From Stentor coeruleus (taxonomy: Eukaryota > Ciliophora > Heterotrichea > Heterotrichida > Stentoridae): DNA of 64,000 nt. The position numbers were made by a program, and so were the translations under genes. Below, one piece after another: positions 30,800-42,351 of the stretch. Location of the stretch: positions 1 to 64,000 of the forward strand of contig MPUH01000081.1 in the NCBI GenBank assembly GCA_001970955.1, written 5' to 3'. Under the pieces are notes generated by a model. It saw only the letters and a list, made by a program, of their open reading frames with translations, did no database searches and was not told where the DNA came from. Each line of letters opens with the position of its first letter. The stretch's first letter is position 1.

Positions 30800-30995
30800 C
30801 TTGTAAAAAACAAGCGACAATCTTTTTTTATTCTAAATGTTAAGATTACCATAATAAATAAGTCTGAAAATGATAATCAAGACATTAGATATTTTTTTCC
30901 TAATGTCTTGTAGTTAATCTAATAATCAAGGACTAAAATCAGATTGTCGCTTGTTACTGCAGTGCTTTTTACAAGATCTATATGATCTTGTAAAA
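30800..30995. repeat. Cluster of nested inverted repeats
   Basis: ACAAGCGACAATCT (30810-30823) is perfectly inverted at 30941-30954. Inside lies CAAGACATTAG (30878-30888), inverted at 30900-30910. Just outside is TTTTACAAGATC (30967-30978), inverted at 30984-30995 around a 5-nt loop. The outer pair could be the terminal repeats of a ~145-bp miniature element, or the whole could be a structured RNA. No target-site duplication was recognised. Confidence 0.6.
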
Positions 30996-32429
30996 CTGCT
31001 TTTAACAAGTTTAACGAGATAACACACTCTTATACTTTATTATAGATCTTTGTTGTAAGATCTAGGTTTAATAGGCATTGATAGCTGAGGATATTATAAA
31101 ACTGGCTAATAATCAGAAATACTTGAGCTTTAGTATGTTTTATATCATCAAATTTTGTTTTTGTCTCTTGTTTGTACAATAATGTTAGGATATTTCTTTG
31201 TTACTCGCTTTTTACCATCATGTTTATTGCGGCTGTGGAAAATTTTGCATTTATTTGGTCAATTTTAGGATTATTGAATACATATAGCTTTGTTGGTTTT
31301 CACAAAAGGGCTGAGTCTAGAGGGGTATTTACTATTGTTTCTAATGGATTTTTCATATTGGGATTTTTACTGTGCTAGGAACGCTTCAACATATTTATTA
31401 TAAGCTTCCATTTTTTCAAAAATTATCTCTATATACTATTTTAGACTTGGTTACAAAATTCATAGAGATCTTATTGATAAATCTCTGTGCAGAATATAAT
31501 AGTGGATAAGAAACCATAAATAATCCATCTCATATCTATTTATATATAATGATATTTTAAGACTTAATATCAATAAAGCTGAAAGTTTATTGACCATAAG
31601 CATTAAAGTCAACTAAGCATATTATTCTAGGAAAATATATTTATTATACAATGAACTTACTTTTAAGCCTAAGTAAAAGAAGCTTTAAAAGTTCCTAAAT
31701 ATAGTATTCTTATATTTTCAGCCTATTTTTTTTTTATCAGTCTAAATTCTTTCTAATTCTAATTACTATAAAAAATGTAATATTTATATATAAGGTATCT
31801 CTTTGGCATAATATTTTATATCAAATGAGAGAACATATAGGTTATGTGATATTTTAATATTTTATACATATGGATCCGCTATTATTTAAACATCATTTGG
31901 GTATTATTATGATAAGCAAATAGTGTTAATTGTTTTTTGAAGGTAAATCTGTAGTTTAAAGATAATCAAAATCGATTTTTCTATATGTTTACTGTAATAA
32001 AATATAGTTTTTGTTGCTAAATATAAGGGTGAGTTTCGCTAGATTGTATAAAAATTGTATTTTCAGACCAGGTATTATTTACTCTCTAACTATGAAGCTT
32101 TAAATTACAATTCACTCAAGTTTTCATCATAAAATCACCAAAAAACTACACAAAACTATAACTTTCCACACTTTCAAGTTAAAAATATTTCTTTTTATCT
32201 CAATACCTAATACTATCAATATAAATCACAACACAACCAACGCTTAAAAATACAAAACTAAGCCTTAACAACAATTTATATACTAAAATAATAATTTCAC
32301 CTAAACTAAAAACCAATCATTCAAATTGAATATTATCCATAACAAAAATGCTAATTTATCTCATAGCATAAAAATAAAACAAAAAAAAATATACGAATGC
32401 CTATTCTTAACTTCTATAATGATATCTAT

Positions 32430-34946
32430 TTAATTCGGTCTTCTAAGTGTTTTTTTCTTTCTATTCGAAACTCCAAATTTGCTATCCCCTGCATGTGCAA
32501 GATAATTCGATAACTCATTAAGTTTTTCAGTCATATCAGCATGCTGAGCTTTTTCTTTACCTTTTTCCCCAGCAGCTTCATTTTTATTCATACTCGGGGG
32601 TTTCAAAATCAAAAAATCTCCATCCCAATACGCATCGATATCTCCAGCCAAAATCAAAGGATTCAAAGCTTTTTCTACTCTTTTCACATCAATCTCAAAC
32701 TTTTCACTAAGTTGTTTTTTAGAGAAATTCTCATAATAATCACTATACGTAAGCAAATACGTAATCATCCCACATTCTTTCAAATTTTCCAATAAAAACT
32801 TCTTAACTTCTCCTTGTCTTGGTACAAACCTCCAAGTATCTAATCCTTCAAGAACCTCATATGCTTCTTTCCAATACCCTTTTCTTAATTTATGAGCTGC
32901 GGCAATAATAAACTCTCTAAACCCTTCAGTTAAACCTGTAGAAGCTTGTCTATCATGAAAATCTAAAAGTTTTTTAAAATATCTTGATAAAGTATATTTA
33001 TCAGGTTCACTAGGATTCATAGCCATTTTAGGTAAATCAGTAATCATAGCACATATAAAATACACAGTTTCTATAACATCAGTACTCATATACATATGAT
33101 AAGGCATAGCACGTTTTTTATCATCTTGAATTGCTGCTTTTTCTTTAGTCAAAGATATTGTCTGGGCAAGTAACTCTTTAAGACGATGTGTAGAGACAAT
33201 TTCATTCAAACTTTTAAATGCAGCAGGGATGTTTCCGATATAAAAAGCTGATAAACCAATTTGCACTATGACACGATTTGTAAACACTTGGATTGTTAAG
33301 TCATTATGTAAAGATGAAGTATTAGACATTAAGAAATACTTTCTAGCTTCGGCGTATCTCCCATGAAGTGCATGATGATAACTGACCATAAGTCCAGTAA
33401 AAACTTTATCTCTTAATTCCCCTTCTTTGAATACAAGGGCAGATAATTTGTTTATATAAGCTTGAGAATCAGTTATAGAATAAAACACTTCATTTGTAAA
33501 ATCTTTAGATTTAGCTCGCATTTCTCCAAGAAGATCATCATGGATATAATGGATTTCATATATAGCCAAAACAGCAAGTCTGGATATGTTTTTTTTATCT
33601 TCAATTGCTTCATAAAATTTAATAACTTTGTTTATTAATCTGCTTAGAAGAATTGTATCTGATAGTCTTGTTGCATATTCTGAGGATTTTGCGTCTAGGT
33701 ATTTGAATGATTTTGTTAGTTCTTTTGATAATCTTTCTACTCTTAAAGCTAATGATGCGATTATAGCTTGTCTTGTTTCATCTAAGTTTTCTGGTAAAGG
33801 TAGTTTGGGGCTATAGATTGTTAAAGTTCTTAAAGTGTAGTCATAAAGTGATGTCCATACTGATCTAGGCATGACTGCGGTTATTGTATCTTTGGAGTTT
33901 TCGATTTCTAATAAAGATAAAAGATTGAGCATTTGTAAAGAAAGTTCTGAGTCTTTGCAATAAGATAAAAGGTTTTTAACATCTTGGATATAAGCTTCGG
34001 GGTTTGAAGCTTTTTTCGTCCTTCGTTCAAGGATTTCTTTAAGTTTAGCCGATATAACTTCAGGTGTAAAAGTTTCTTTTTTCTGTTCTTCTTTTTTGGA
34101 TTCTTTGATATCTTCTTTTTTATCCCTGGGTTTGCGTTTGTTGTCGTCAACTTTTTTCTCTTTTTCGTCTTTTGCGTCTTCTTTGATAGTCCAAAAAGCT
34201 CTTCGGTTCTGAGGGTCAACAGGTCTTTCATCCACATCTGAACTATCCTTATCAGAACTTCCTTCTCCCCACTCTTCTTCATCACTATCCTCCTTATCAT
34301 CATCCTCTTCATCATCCTCTTCCTCATCCTCATCTTCACTTTCACTTTTTTTCTTACCTTTCCCTTGAATCTTCTTATCTTCAACTTTTTTCTTATCTTT
34401 AGCCTTAGGTTTTTCTTCTGATTCTGATTCACTTTCACTAGATTCTTCAGATTCAATAGGATTAGCTCTGAATTTATTTATATCTTCTTCATAAGTTTTA
34501 TTGTGTTTTTTTAAGTTTGCTTTAAGCTTATTAAAACTTTTAGCATTATTTGAACTGAGTTTTTTCTGTGATTCTTTTGTAAGATTATTAACAGCATCTT
34601 CAAGTCTAGCAAGGGTTCTTATATAAAACACAGGGATACCTTCAGCTTGAATGACATTTTCTGATTTGGAAAGTTGTTTATTTAGTTCTTCAAATTCAGA
34701 GACTGTGCTTGCATAGTCTTGGATTTTAAGCTTGTTTTTGATTTTCGAACAGTGATTTGTCAGGATTTCCCACTTTTTGACTTTCTGTGACCGGACTATT
34801 CTAGTTTCATCTTCTTCTTCGCTGGAATCATCGAACCATTGCCTCCTGTCTTCAACACGCTTTTCTTCATTGGAATCTTCGTTTTCATAATCGGATTCGT
34901 CTGAGTCGACGAGTTGGAAACGTGAGGCCATTTTATAAGAACGCAT
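32430..34946 (-). CDS. EIF3C: Translation initiation factor eIF3 subunit C
   Basis: An 838-residue protein; animal eIF3c is about 900. The N-terminus has acidic Ser/Asp/Glu runs, then the eIF3c core (VKKWEILTNHCSKIKNKLKI, then IPVFYIRTLARLEDAV). A long acidic/Lys low-complexity insert lies at ~residues 165-300. The conserved C-terminal half includes ALHGRYAEARKYFLMS and RAMPYHMYMSTDVIETVY, and ends in a PCI/winged-helix block (WRFVPRQGEVKKFLLENLKE, then DAYWDGDFLIL). It is a core scaffold of the 43S preinitiation complex. The annotated frame opens MRSYKMASRF; the second Met (34931) matches the family's usual start better and is probably the true one. The 5' flank is extremely G-rich on the plus strand (34981-35100: 45 G, 2 C). 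Confidence 0.95.
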   Translation of the reverse strand: MRSYKMASRFQLVDSDESDYENEDSNEEKRVEDRRQWFDDSSEEEDETRIVRSQKVKKWEILTNHCSKIKNKLKIQDYASTVSEFEELNKQLSKSENVIQAEGIPVFYIRTLARLEDAVNNLTKESQKKLSSNNAKSFNKLKANLKKHNKTYEEDINKFRANPIESEESSESESESEEKPKAKDKKKVEDKKIQGKGKKKSESEDEDEEEDDEEDDDKEDSDEEEWGEGSSDKDSSDVDERPVDPQNRRAFWTIKEDAKDEKEKKVDDNKRKPRDKKEDIKESKKEEQKKETFTPEVISAKLKEILERRTKKASNPEAYIQDVKNLLSYCKDSELSLQMLNLLSLLEIENSKDTITAVMPRSVWTSLYDYTLRTLTIYSPKLPLPENLDETRQAIIASLALRVERLSKELTKSFKYLDAKSSEYATRLSDTILLSRLINKVIKFYEAIEDKKNISRLAVLAIYEIHYIHDDLLGEMRAKSKDFTNEVFYSITDSQAYINKLSALVFKEGELRDKVFTGLMVSYHHALHGRYAEARKYFLMSNTSSLHNDLTIQVFTNRVIVQIGLSAFYIGNIPAAFKSLNEIVSTHRLKELLAQTISLTKEKAAIQDDKKRAMPYHMYMSTDVIETVYFICAMITDLPKMAMNPSEPDKYTLSRYFKKLLDFHDRQASTGLTEGFREFIIAAAHKLRKGYWKEAYEVLEGLDTWRFVPRQGEVKKFLLENLKECGMITYLLTYSDYYENFSKKQLSEKFEIDVKRVEKALNPLILAGDIDAYWDGDFLILKPPSMNKNEAAGEKGKEKAQHADMTEKLNELSNYLAHAGDSKFGVSNRKKKTLRRPN

Positions 34947-36158
34947 TAGACCATTGGAAATGAAATATTGGAAATTTGTTGAGAAGTTTAAAGGTTTTGG
35001 AAAGGAGGAGCATAGGCTAAGAGGGTGGGGAAGATGTTTTGGGGGGGATTTTGAAGATGATTTGGAAGTTTAAAGAAAGATAGAGGAAATGAAGGTTTTT
35101 TTTTTGAAGAATATGATAGGATGTATGGATTTTTTTTTTATGATTAAAGTGTGAGTGTTAATATTAGATTAGGTGTATTTAGATTTTATAATTTCTGGTA
35201 TTTGGGAACTCTATTGGATTGTTAAGATAAGGAGAATTTGTTATATAAAAGTTAGAGAGATGATATGAGTAAAGAGTATAGTCTTGGAATGGATGTTTGG
35301 ATAAATGATTTTTATACCTTTTTAGGGATTTATTTAGCAGATGAGTTTTAAATCTGTAATAGTTTCAATATAATTATTATATATGACTTAGATGATTTTT
35401 CTGTAGAGTTTAGAGGATGATTTTAGGTTTGGAAAAATGAAGAATTGGGTTGGATGGGAGATGATTTGATATTGGGGAAACTGAGTTATAGAATGATGTG
35501 ATATTTTGTTTTAGAGATATGTTTTTTTGTTTTTATACAGAGGATTTAGGGTTGAGTAAAAGTATTAGAGGATCTACATATGAGAATTTTGAGGAAATAT
35601 ATGATTGTGATATTGTGTGGATATCTTATCAATAATTCAGTTCAGGAAATATTCCACTTCAGTTATAGTCTTGAAGTTAATATTTTATATAAACCGAGAA
35701 ATTTAATTAAGTCTTAAGGAATAATAAAATATTCTCAAAATTCGAGCCATTTCGATACTTCCCAAAGTCTTAAGCCACCTTCAAAATTATCCCACTTTCA
35801 ACCTAAAATAATTCTATCAAATCTTACAACTCACATAAAAAAAGCCGATCTCCAAATCGCAAAGCATCAAAATCTTTAAACAAAACATTCCGAACCAAAA
35901 ATTCAAATTCCCTAAATACCATCTACAATCCACCAAAACTATAAAAACACTCTTCCTATTTATTCTATATTATCTAGCATACAAGCCTTCCTTTTCATCC
36001 TCTTCTATCTTATCTTACTTCACATAAAAAACTCTAAAACTTTCATTTTATAAAAAACCTTTAACCCTTTAAAAACCTTTCTATCCCATCTTCTCTATCC
36101 TCATCACCATTCAAAACTCGCATTTTTTATCCTAATCACATAATGGCCCATAAACTTT
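34947..36158. other. Divergent spacer with abrupt skew switch
   Basis: Positions 34950-35600 are G-rich and almost C-free (5' flank of eIF3c on minus). Positions 35740-36158 are C-rich and almost G-free (5' flank of the plus-strand gene). No gene is present; the switch lies near 35650-35730. Confidence 0.8.
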
Positions 36159-36959
36159 ATGTATGGAGATTCTACTCTTAAAAGCCATTTCCTATGGAAA
36201 GACAGCTATCAAAGTCCAAATACATCCATAAATAACATGTCCAAATTACCAAGCGGCGAGTTGTCTATAACAAAAAAAGGTGACAAGCTCTACCTTAGAC
36301 CATTATCTCCATATCGGTACAATCAACCTTCATTAATCCAAGAAGATTCCTGTTCAGAATCCTTAGAAACTTCACATGATCAAGACGTTAGCCATCAAAG
36401 GACATCAACAACTATAATCAAAGACATTGCTCAATCATATACATTTGTCCCTACAATAAAAAACACACATAAAAACCTTATTCATGAAGATGTCCAATCA
36501 TATAGTTCGAGTATATCAAAAAAACATTATTCTTCAAGTAATGATGAACAAAGTGAAGATTATGAAAAAGACTCTCTTATGATATCAACAATGGACCCAA
36601 AAAGCCCATTACGTAAGCCGAATTTATATCAAGGCCGAGTATCTAGTATTATGACAATATCGAGTACTTCATCAGAAAAAAATCCGCCTTTTAAAAATTT
36701 TACTAGTGAAAATTGTAAGAGCGGGATCAGAAATAGGAATTCTTTGTTTGAGTCAGTTACTGCATTTTGTAGTAAGTGCGAACAGAATATACATACAGAA
36801 GTTAGAGAAAATGTGTATTTAGGCACGTTGTAAGGGTTATTTAGCTGGGAAAAGCTGCTTTGTAACATTTGTTATTCAGACAGCAAAATACGTGAGTTTT
36901 CACATATATGCAAAATGTGCGAATCACCTGTATTTAGAATTAAACTAAGAGTTGAATAA
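36159..36959 (+). CDS. LITAF-like zinc-ribbon protein with a 15-nt intron
   Basis: The unspliced frame ends at a TAA after 224 codons. Removing the 15-nt intron 36830-36844 (exon 1 36159-36829, exon 2 36845-36959) joins it to a second exon, giving 261 residues with TAA at 36957-36959. The N-terminal ~200 residues are Ser/Thr-rich and disordered. The C-terminus, completed only by splicing, has three Cys pairs (CSKC, CNIC, CKMC) spaced as in a LITAF domain, with SHICKMCESPVF matching the usual H-x-C-x-x-C-x-x-x-L end. It lacks the long hydrophobic hairpin of the LITAF protein at 12032-12382. A role at endosomal membranes is therefore less certain. Confidence 0.8.
36830..36844 (+). other. 15-nt intron, GTAAGGGTTATTTAG
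   Basis: Canonical GT...AG with GTA start and TAG end, 15 nt, carrying the in-frame TAA that would otherwise truncate the protein. Splicing changes the local protein to GTFWEKLLCNIC. This size is the heterotrich norm. Confidence 0.85.
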
Positions 36960-39900
36960 TTTATTATAGTGGGTGTTAGTTTTTTTATTAGAATAGGATG
37001 ATAAGGTTTATTGTAGATTACTTTTGGGGTTAAGTGGGAAATTATATTTGGTTTTTAGGAGATTAATAAATGCGGGTATTTTAAGTTAGATTTGAATATT
37101 TTATTAGATATTTGATAATATAGATAATGTATATTTATACTTTTATTGAATAACTGTAAATGATTTAGATTTTATTTAAGATTGCTTATGATTATTTTCG
37201 GCATGTAAAGTTGATTTATAACGGGATAAATTTATGTTTGTCACTATAACTTTGTAAAATATTATCTCTTTAAGTTTGAATGATATAATAAAACTTTGAA
37301 TTTTATCTGAAAATTTGATAGTGTAAAATAAAAGCAAATTGTTGTGGGAGGCTGCTTAATAAGTTTATCTTAAGGGACTTTTCTTGAAGTTTCTATTTTT
37401 ATGTATATTTAAATTAAGTTATAATAGCAGAATTGGAAGACGAAATATATTTACTAGAGTCATACGTAAGTTGCATAAACTATCGAAAAAATTGATGATA
37501 AAACTAAAAAAATCAGCGAAATTAAGTAAGAGAATTTGAGACTGTATGAAATAATGCTTTATAGCATTAAATTTGAAATAATACTTAATAATTAATTACA
37601 AGGAAAAATAAAACTCATTGACAACTTAATAAAAAAATGCATCGTATAGATTTATAGCCTAAGAAAGAAAGTAATAAATATTAGAATTGGTCAACACTTG
37701 GCTGTTAATAAAACATAAATTAGTAATAACAGAAAATTTTTAAGAAGTTTTTATCTTTAAAAGTACCATGAAGTGTCTTGGCATTCAGAATTTTTTCTAG
37801 TTTATAAATGGATTATGCTATCTCTATTTAAAGAAAGGAGAAAATTTCTTTTTCATGAATTTTTAGCGAATAAACTGTTAATAGATGTCTAGCAGAACAG
37901 CTATGAGGGACTTTTTTCTATATTCCAAACTCTTATGCTTCAGTCAAAGCTGAAATCAAGATTCTTCCAGCTGATAGAAAATATTGACTATCTTGATTAT
38001 AAATAGCTTCTTTAATAAAGGCACCATCTAGATTTGTGGATATTTAATATAATAAGCTACATTTTCTTATCAAATAATCCTATATCTCTAAATACACATC
38101 AATAAAATAGATTATGTTTAAGAATAAACAAATACTAAGAAGGGATAAGTTTATTAACATTATTCCTATAATTGAAATTATGAATCCTGAAATACATACC
38201 CAATTATTATCTTTTTTGCTAATGTTAAATAGATTATAAGTATTTGAGCAAGTTAATGTAAATTAACTCTATTCAAAATGTATTTCAAATCAAATTATAT
38301 TAAAATTAAACAGATATTTCAAATATTTCCAAAATTATCTATTAGTCGCATTAACCCTATTCTAGAACATGATTTCATTAAAAAAATCTGTCAAAGACTA
38401 TTTCACCTAATATTGAATAGTCATATATATAATAATAATTTTATCAATATACTTAAAGGTATTATTATCAATAGTAATATTTTAAATGTAAAAACAAAAT
38501 CCATAGTTTTAATGTTTATGAAAATTTAGAATTATATTGCATAGAAAAATATATTTTCAATGATTGAGATGTATTTAAAGGATTTATAAATACTTCATTA
38601 ATGAATTATCAATAATAAAAAATGCATATTTTAATTAACTAGAGTTTAGTAATTCAGTAAAAAAAAATTCTCTAATTTTTAGTACTAATTTATCATTTTC
38701 TTTAAAACTTATAATAAAACTATCTGGACAAACTTAATCTCTAATAAAAAATATAAAAAATAAATATTGGAAAATAAGCTTTGCCATTTAATAGAATTTG
38801 CATAGTAGTAGCTATAAAATATAAACATATTACAATTTTCTTAATCATCTATTATAATTAAGATCTAATGCATCCATATAATTTTAAGGTAAATCCTCAT
38901 ATATTTTTTTATTGAATTTAAAATTATAGTATTTATTGTATCCATTATTATATATTCCACATATGTTTTTTTTCTTAAATAAACCATAATATCATCTTCA
39001 ACAACTTCCTTACTTTCAGAATATACCTTAATATTTTTGTGCACATCATTTTCAATAAAATTACTTAAATACATTAAGCATTAGTAATTTTAAACTTACT
39101 ATTCAAACTTAAAATATTCACTTCTTATCATTGATTCTTAAAACTACACTCTTAGTTTAGTTTTTTTAGTATTTTTGTACCAATTGTAAATATTATCAGG
39201 TAGTCACTGTTCTAAGATATGGCATCTCTATAATTTTTTCATATGAAATCCTACTAAGATTATAAGTTTACGCACAATACATTCTATCAAATATTCACTT
39301 CACCTAATATTGAATAATCATACATATAACCATTTTAATATACTTAAAAGCTATTATCAATAATTATTATGTAAAATCCATAACATAACATAATCAAATA
39401 ATTCTTATCCAAAATTAGCCTATCCCATATACACAAAAGCACCAACTTGTTTTATAAAAACTCAATTCTGCTGACAAAAATTTCATTTCAAATAACTTAT
39501 ATAAATGTCATCCAAATTATAAGAATATCTAAGATTTCCTTAAAGTATTTAAAAAAACGACTAAGAAAAACATCAATTGTCTTAAAGTTTATCGAATTTC
39601 AAAAAAAAAGCAGCAAATTCCTCAAACAAACCTAAAATTAAGTTAAAAAACTCAAAAAAGGTTATCTTTTTTAATATAATATTTTTTTTAATACCTTTTA
39701 TTTANTATAATATTTTTTTTAATACCTTTTATTTATGGGCTCTACAACTTCTTATATGATTTTCATCCTAGGATAAGATGAATTACATTTTTCTTCCTTC
39801 ACATAACAACCAAAGTCTTATAAAAATATTTTTATTATCACAGATAAGTTATTATCATAAGAAGATGAAAGTTTGATAATAGCTCATCATAAGTTTCAAA

Positions 39901-40268
39901 ATTTTTATTGCATGTCTTAACAAATCTTATAATCAAACTTATTCTTATAAAAAAAACTGAGTGTTTACATAAGATTTTAGGGAAAAATACTCAAAAAATC
40001 CACAAAAAAGCATTAAACAACTTCAGAAACAGGATAAGAGGAGTAACTCACTTACAAAAAACAAAAAAATTATCATAAGTATAAGAATCATATTTGATTA
40101 CAAAAAAGATTAACTTTTATATAAATTCAACCATTTATATCATACAAATAAACTTTGTTTTCATATATAACCTCAATTTATAAACCAATCTCTATGGTTT
40201 TTAAAGCAACCTTTTAAGGTTTGGATTAAGCTAACATTTGTTAGTAACTAATTATTAAATAATGCCGC
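36960..40268. other. 3.3-kb spacer with diverged repeats and a possible dead frame
   Basis: Starts with a G-rich 3' flank (36961-37080: 31 G, 2 C). A 64-codon coding-like frame with one internal TAG lies at 37815-38006 (MLSLFKERRKFLFHEFLANK at its start) and may be a decayed gene. A diverged ~90-bp direct repeat (38402-38490 and 39299-39370) begins ttcacctaatattgaata. The N at 39705 joins identical 30-bp copies (39675-39704 and 39706-39735). Several short open frames are AT-rich and unsupported. Confidence 0.5.
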
Positions 40269-40535
40269 TTAAAGCGTATCATCTTTACGCCTTGCTAAGT
40301 ACTTGAGCTTGTGACATAAGTCATTTGGGTATTTTTTTAAGTGCTTGTTCAGTCTAAAGCAAGTAGCGAAGTTTTTGCAGCAGTGCTGGCACGAGTAGAT
40401 TTTCGTAGGACTGATTATTTCAGGCTGAACTCCATCGATATTTGATGTATCCTCTTGGACAAAGCATACAATGGTATGCCGGCTTTGCACATTCGAGTCA
40501 AAAGCTAACTTCAAAGAAGAATAAACAGATTCCAT
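40269..40535 (-). CDS. Small C2H2/C2HC-like zinc-finger protein
   Basis: An 88-residue frame. Residues ~48-76 hold a single finger: YSCQHCCKNF, 12 residues between the second Cys and the first His (FRLNKHLKKY), then a Cys (NDLC) in the place of the final His. A basic tail follows (KLKYLARRKDD). The first 45 residues show no motif. With one finger it is more likely a protein- or RNA-contact module than a stand-alone DNA binder. Composition is less AT-rich than the surrounding spacer, which supports it being real. TAA stop. Confidence 0.6.
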   Translation of the reverse strand: MESVYSSLKLAFDSNVQSRHTIVCFVQEDTSNIDGVQPEIISPTKIYSCQHCCKNFATCFRLNKHLKKYPNDLCHKLKYLARRKDDTL

Positions 40536-41402
40536 TAATTACTATCTTATTTTCTCTGAATCAACTCTCTAAATGGCAGGCTTTTTTCTTTATCAAATTA
40601 AGTGAATTTTAAAGTCAAGCTCAATGCTTTTCAGGTTTATTTAATTATATAAGCTAGTTGTACTATAGTCCAAATCTATCAACTTTTAGTTTTAAACTTA
40701 ATTTCTATCTAAAGATTATGTTTAAAGACATAAATTTGCCAATGATATTGATTTTTTTCTATAACAAGGTATAAGACAAAAAAACATATAGAGGTATATT
40801 AAATACTTTAAAACATTATTGAAAAGATAGATTAAGGATATAGGTTTAAACAAGAATTGACTAAAAGGAAAATAATATCAAAAAACTTAGAAAGTTGAAA
40901 TTAAGTTCTTGTCGAATTGAGGAAAATATGATGTGAATAGAAATTTGAACTACTTTCGTTTCTAGAATGTATTGCCATATTAGGAGGCTTTGAGGATTTT
41001 TTTTTTTGAGGAAATTTGATTAAATGACTTTTTACAGGAAGGAAAAAAGCTGTGGAATATAAGAACTTAAGTTAGACATAGAAATTATAATGATTATAAG
41101 ATAAAAGAAGTTACTTAGTGGTCATTAATACTGAAAAATGTATATATAATGATAATAAAAAATCGCTATATATATAAAAGCAATTAATATTTATGTGAAT
41201 GTTTAGGATGAAAAATACCAAAAAATATATAATTTATTTATGTTGATATTCAAGATTTAAGCATTGACTATCGCTTATTGCAAATAATTCCTACTAATAA
41301 ACCAAAAGTATCTTAAAAATCTTTGAAGAATATTACATTATAAATTACTAATAGGATCCATAGGTTTATTAATTTATATGAATTGAAGCATTTTTTATTA
41401 GA
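40536..41402. other. AT-rich spacer
   Basis: Nothing recognisable on either strand. Confidence 0.5.
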
Positions 41403-41759
41403 CTAGTTTGGGTTTTTGAATTTCTCATTGAATTTCCGTATGAGTTCGTATATTGCTGGGGATGATGATTCTTGCTTGATTTCAAGTTTTTTTAAAGTGT
41501 CTTCTATTGGGATTTTATCTAAAGCGACAGTAGTTTCCCCTGTAAAGGTCTTAAGAGTATGTTCAGCTGAAGATTTTTCTAAAAAGTCTTTAAGAAGCTG
41601 GGCTATAGGAATATCTTTTTCTATAAGCTCTTTTCGTTCTTCTAAAGAGTAACCATCTCGTTTCACGCTTTCAAAAATTTCCCCACGGAGCTCAGCCCTG
41701 ATTCTATCTAGGAACCCGCTGTTTTCTAAATTGCTTGTAATAATGTCTTTGAATTCCAT
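41403..41759 (-). CDS. CEP20: CEP20/FOR20 (FOPNL) basal-body protein
   Basis: A 118-residue protein matching FOR20/FOPNL. An N-terminal helix pair (FKDIITSNLENSGFLDRIRA, then ELRGEIFESVKR) is the TOF domain. It is followed by the LisH dimerisation element (IAQLLKDFLEKSSAEHTLKTF with the ETTVALDK turn) and a C-terminal AIYELIRKF helix equivalent to the family's PLLYxIL segment. FOR20 is needed for basal-body docking and assembly in ciliates and for ciliogenesis in animals. Length is close to family members. It lies about 600 bp from the transition-zone gene TMEM107 on the same strand. TAG stop. Confidence 0.88.
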   Translation of the reverse strand: MEFKDIITSNLENSGFLDRIRAELRGEIFESVKRDGYSLEERKELIEKDIPIAQLLKDFLEKSSAEHTLKTFTGETTVALDKIPIEDTLKKLEIKQESSSPAIYELIRKFNEKFKNPN

Positions 41760-42351
41760 AATTATATTGAAATTAGAATTCCAACATTTTGATAGGATTG
41801 TTAGGAAAAAGTAGAATAGATGCTTTTTGGTTATAGAATGTTTAAAGATAGGCTTTTAGATTTGTAAAAGGAAGATTTTTGGGATTTTTTGGGATTATGG
41901 AGATTTTATTGGTTTTTTTGTATGATTATTAGAGGAAAAAAATCAATTATTGATTTTTAAAGGTAATTGTATTGTATCAGATGATAAAATAGAGGTATTT
42001 ATTTAGAGGATTATTATTGTATATGGAAAAAAAGTTATTTAAGTTTAGTTTTTATATGAAATTTTTTTATTCCTAGTTTTATATAATGAATTCCTAATTT
42101 GAAGATTTTTGAAGATATATCAAGACTTGTTAGAAAAAAAAAATTTATCAGCATAATTAATATATTAAACCCAAAGCGATAAAAAAAAATATCAACTTTG
42201 TTTACAATTTTTATATAGTATTCCAAAAACAACTACAAACAATTTAGAATATTCATAATTTTGCTAATTTTCAACATGGTCTTATACTGCTTCTAATAAC
42301 TTCATAATATCTTTAACCCATACCTTTATTGCAAAAAAATTACTACTTTAT
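41760..42351. other. Spacer
   Basis: G-rich and C-poor at 41770-41940 (5' flank of CEP20). The 65-codon frame at 42035-42232 is hydrophobic AT-rich noise. No other gene. Confidence 0.6.

Larger units (their letters stand above)
29249..32429. other. 3.2-kb spacer with assembly join and foldback cluster
   Basis: G-rich 5' flank at 29249-29420 and C-rich 3' flank at 32080-32400. It contains the N-linked 124-bp doublet (29567-29816) and a foldback cluster (30800-30995). The 68-codon frame at 31172-31378 is hydrophobic but unsupported. Confidence 0.6.

Noticed and set aside
30810-30954. CRISPR-like or phage-type repeat
   Set aside because: Only one inverted pair with no spaced direct repeats; the context is eukaryotic.
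31172-31378. 68-codon hydrophobic frame with two possible membrane helices
   Set aside because: No family match, no flanking skew typical of genes here, and length expected by chance in a 3-kb spacer.
34070-34456. Lys-rich 182-codon frame overlapping eIF3c
   Set aside because: Shadow of the acidic low-complexity region of eIF3c in another frame.
38278-39635. Several 60-85-codon frames (38278-38529, 38865-39074, 39447-39635)
   Set aside because: Ile/Lys/Asn-rich translations of AT spacer, partly inside diverged repeats, without supporting features.
40269-40535. Kinship of the zinc-finger gene with the dispersed CPVC repeat at 51414-51675
   Set aside because: Both have Cys pairs and basic tails but no alignable sequence beyond that.
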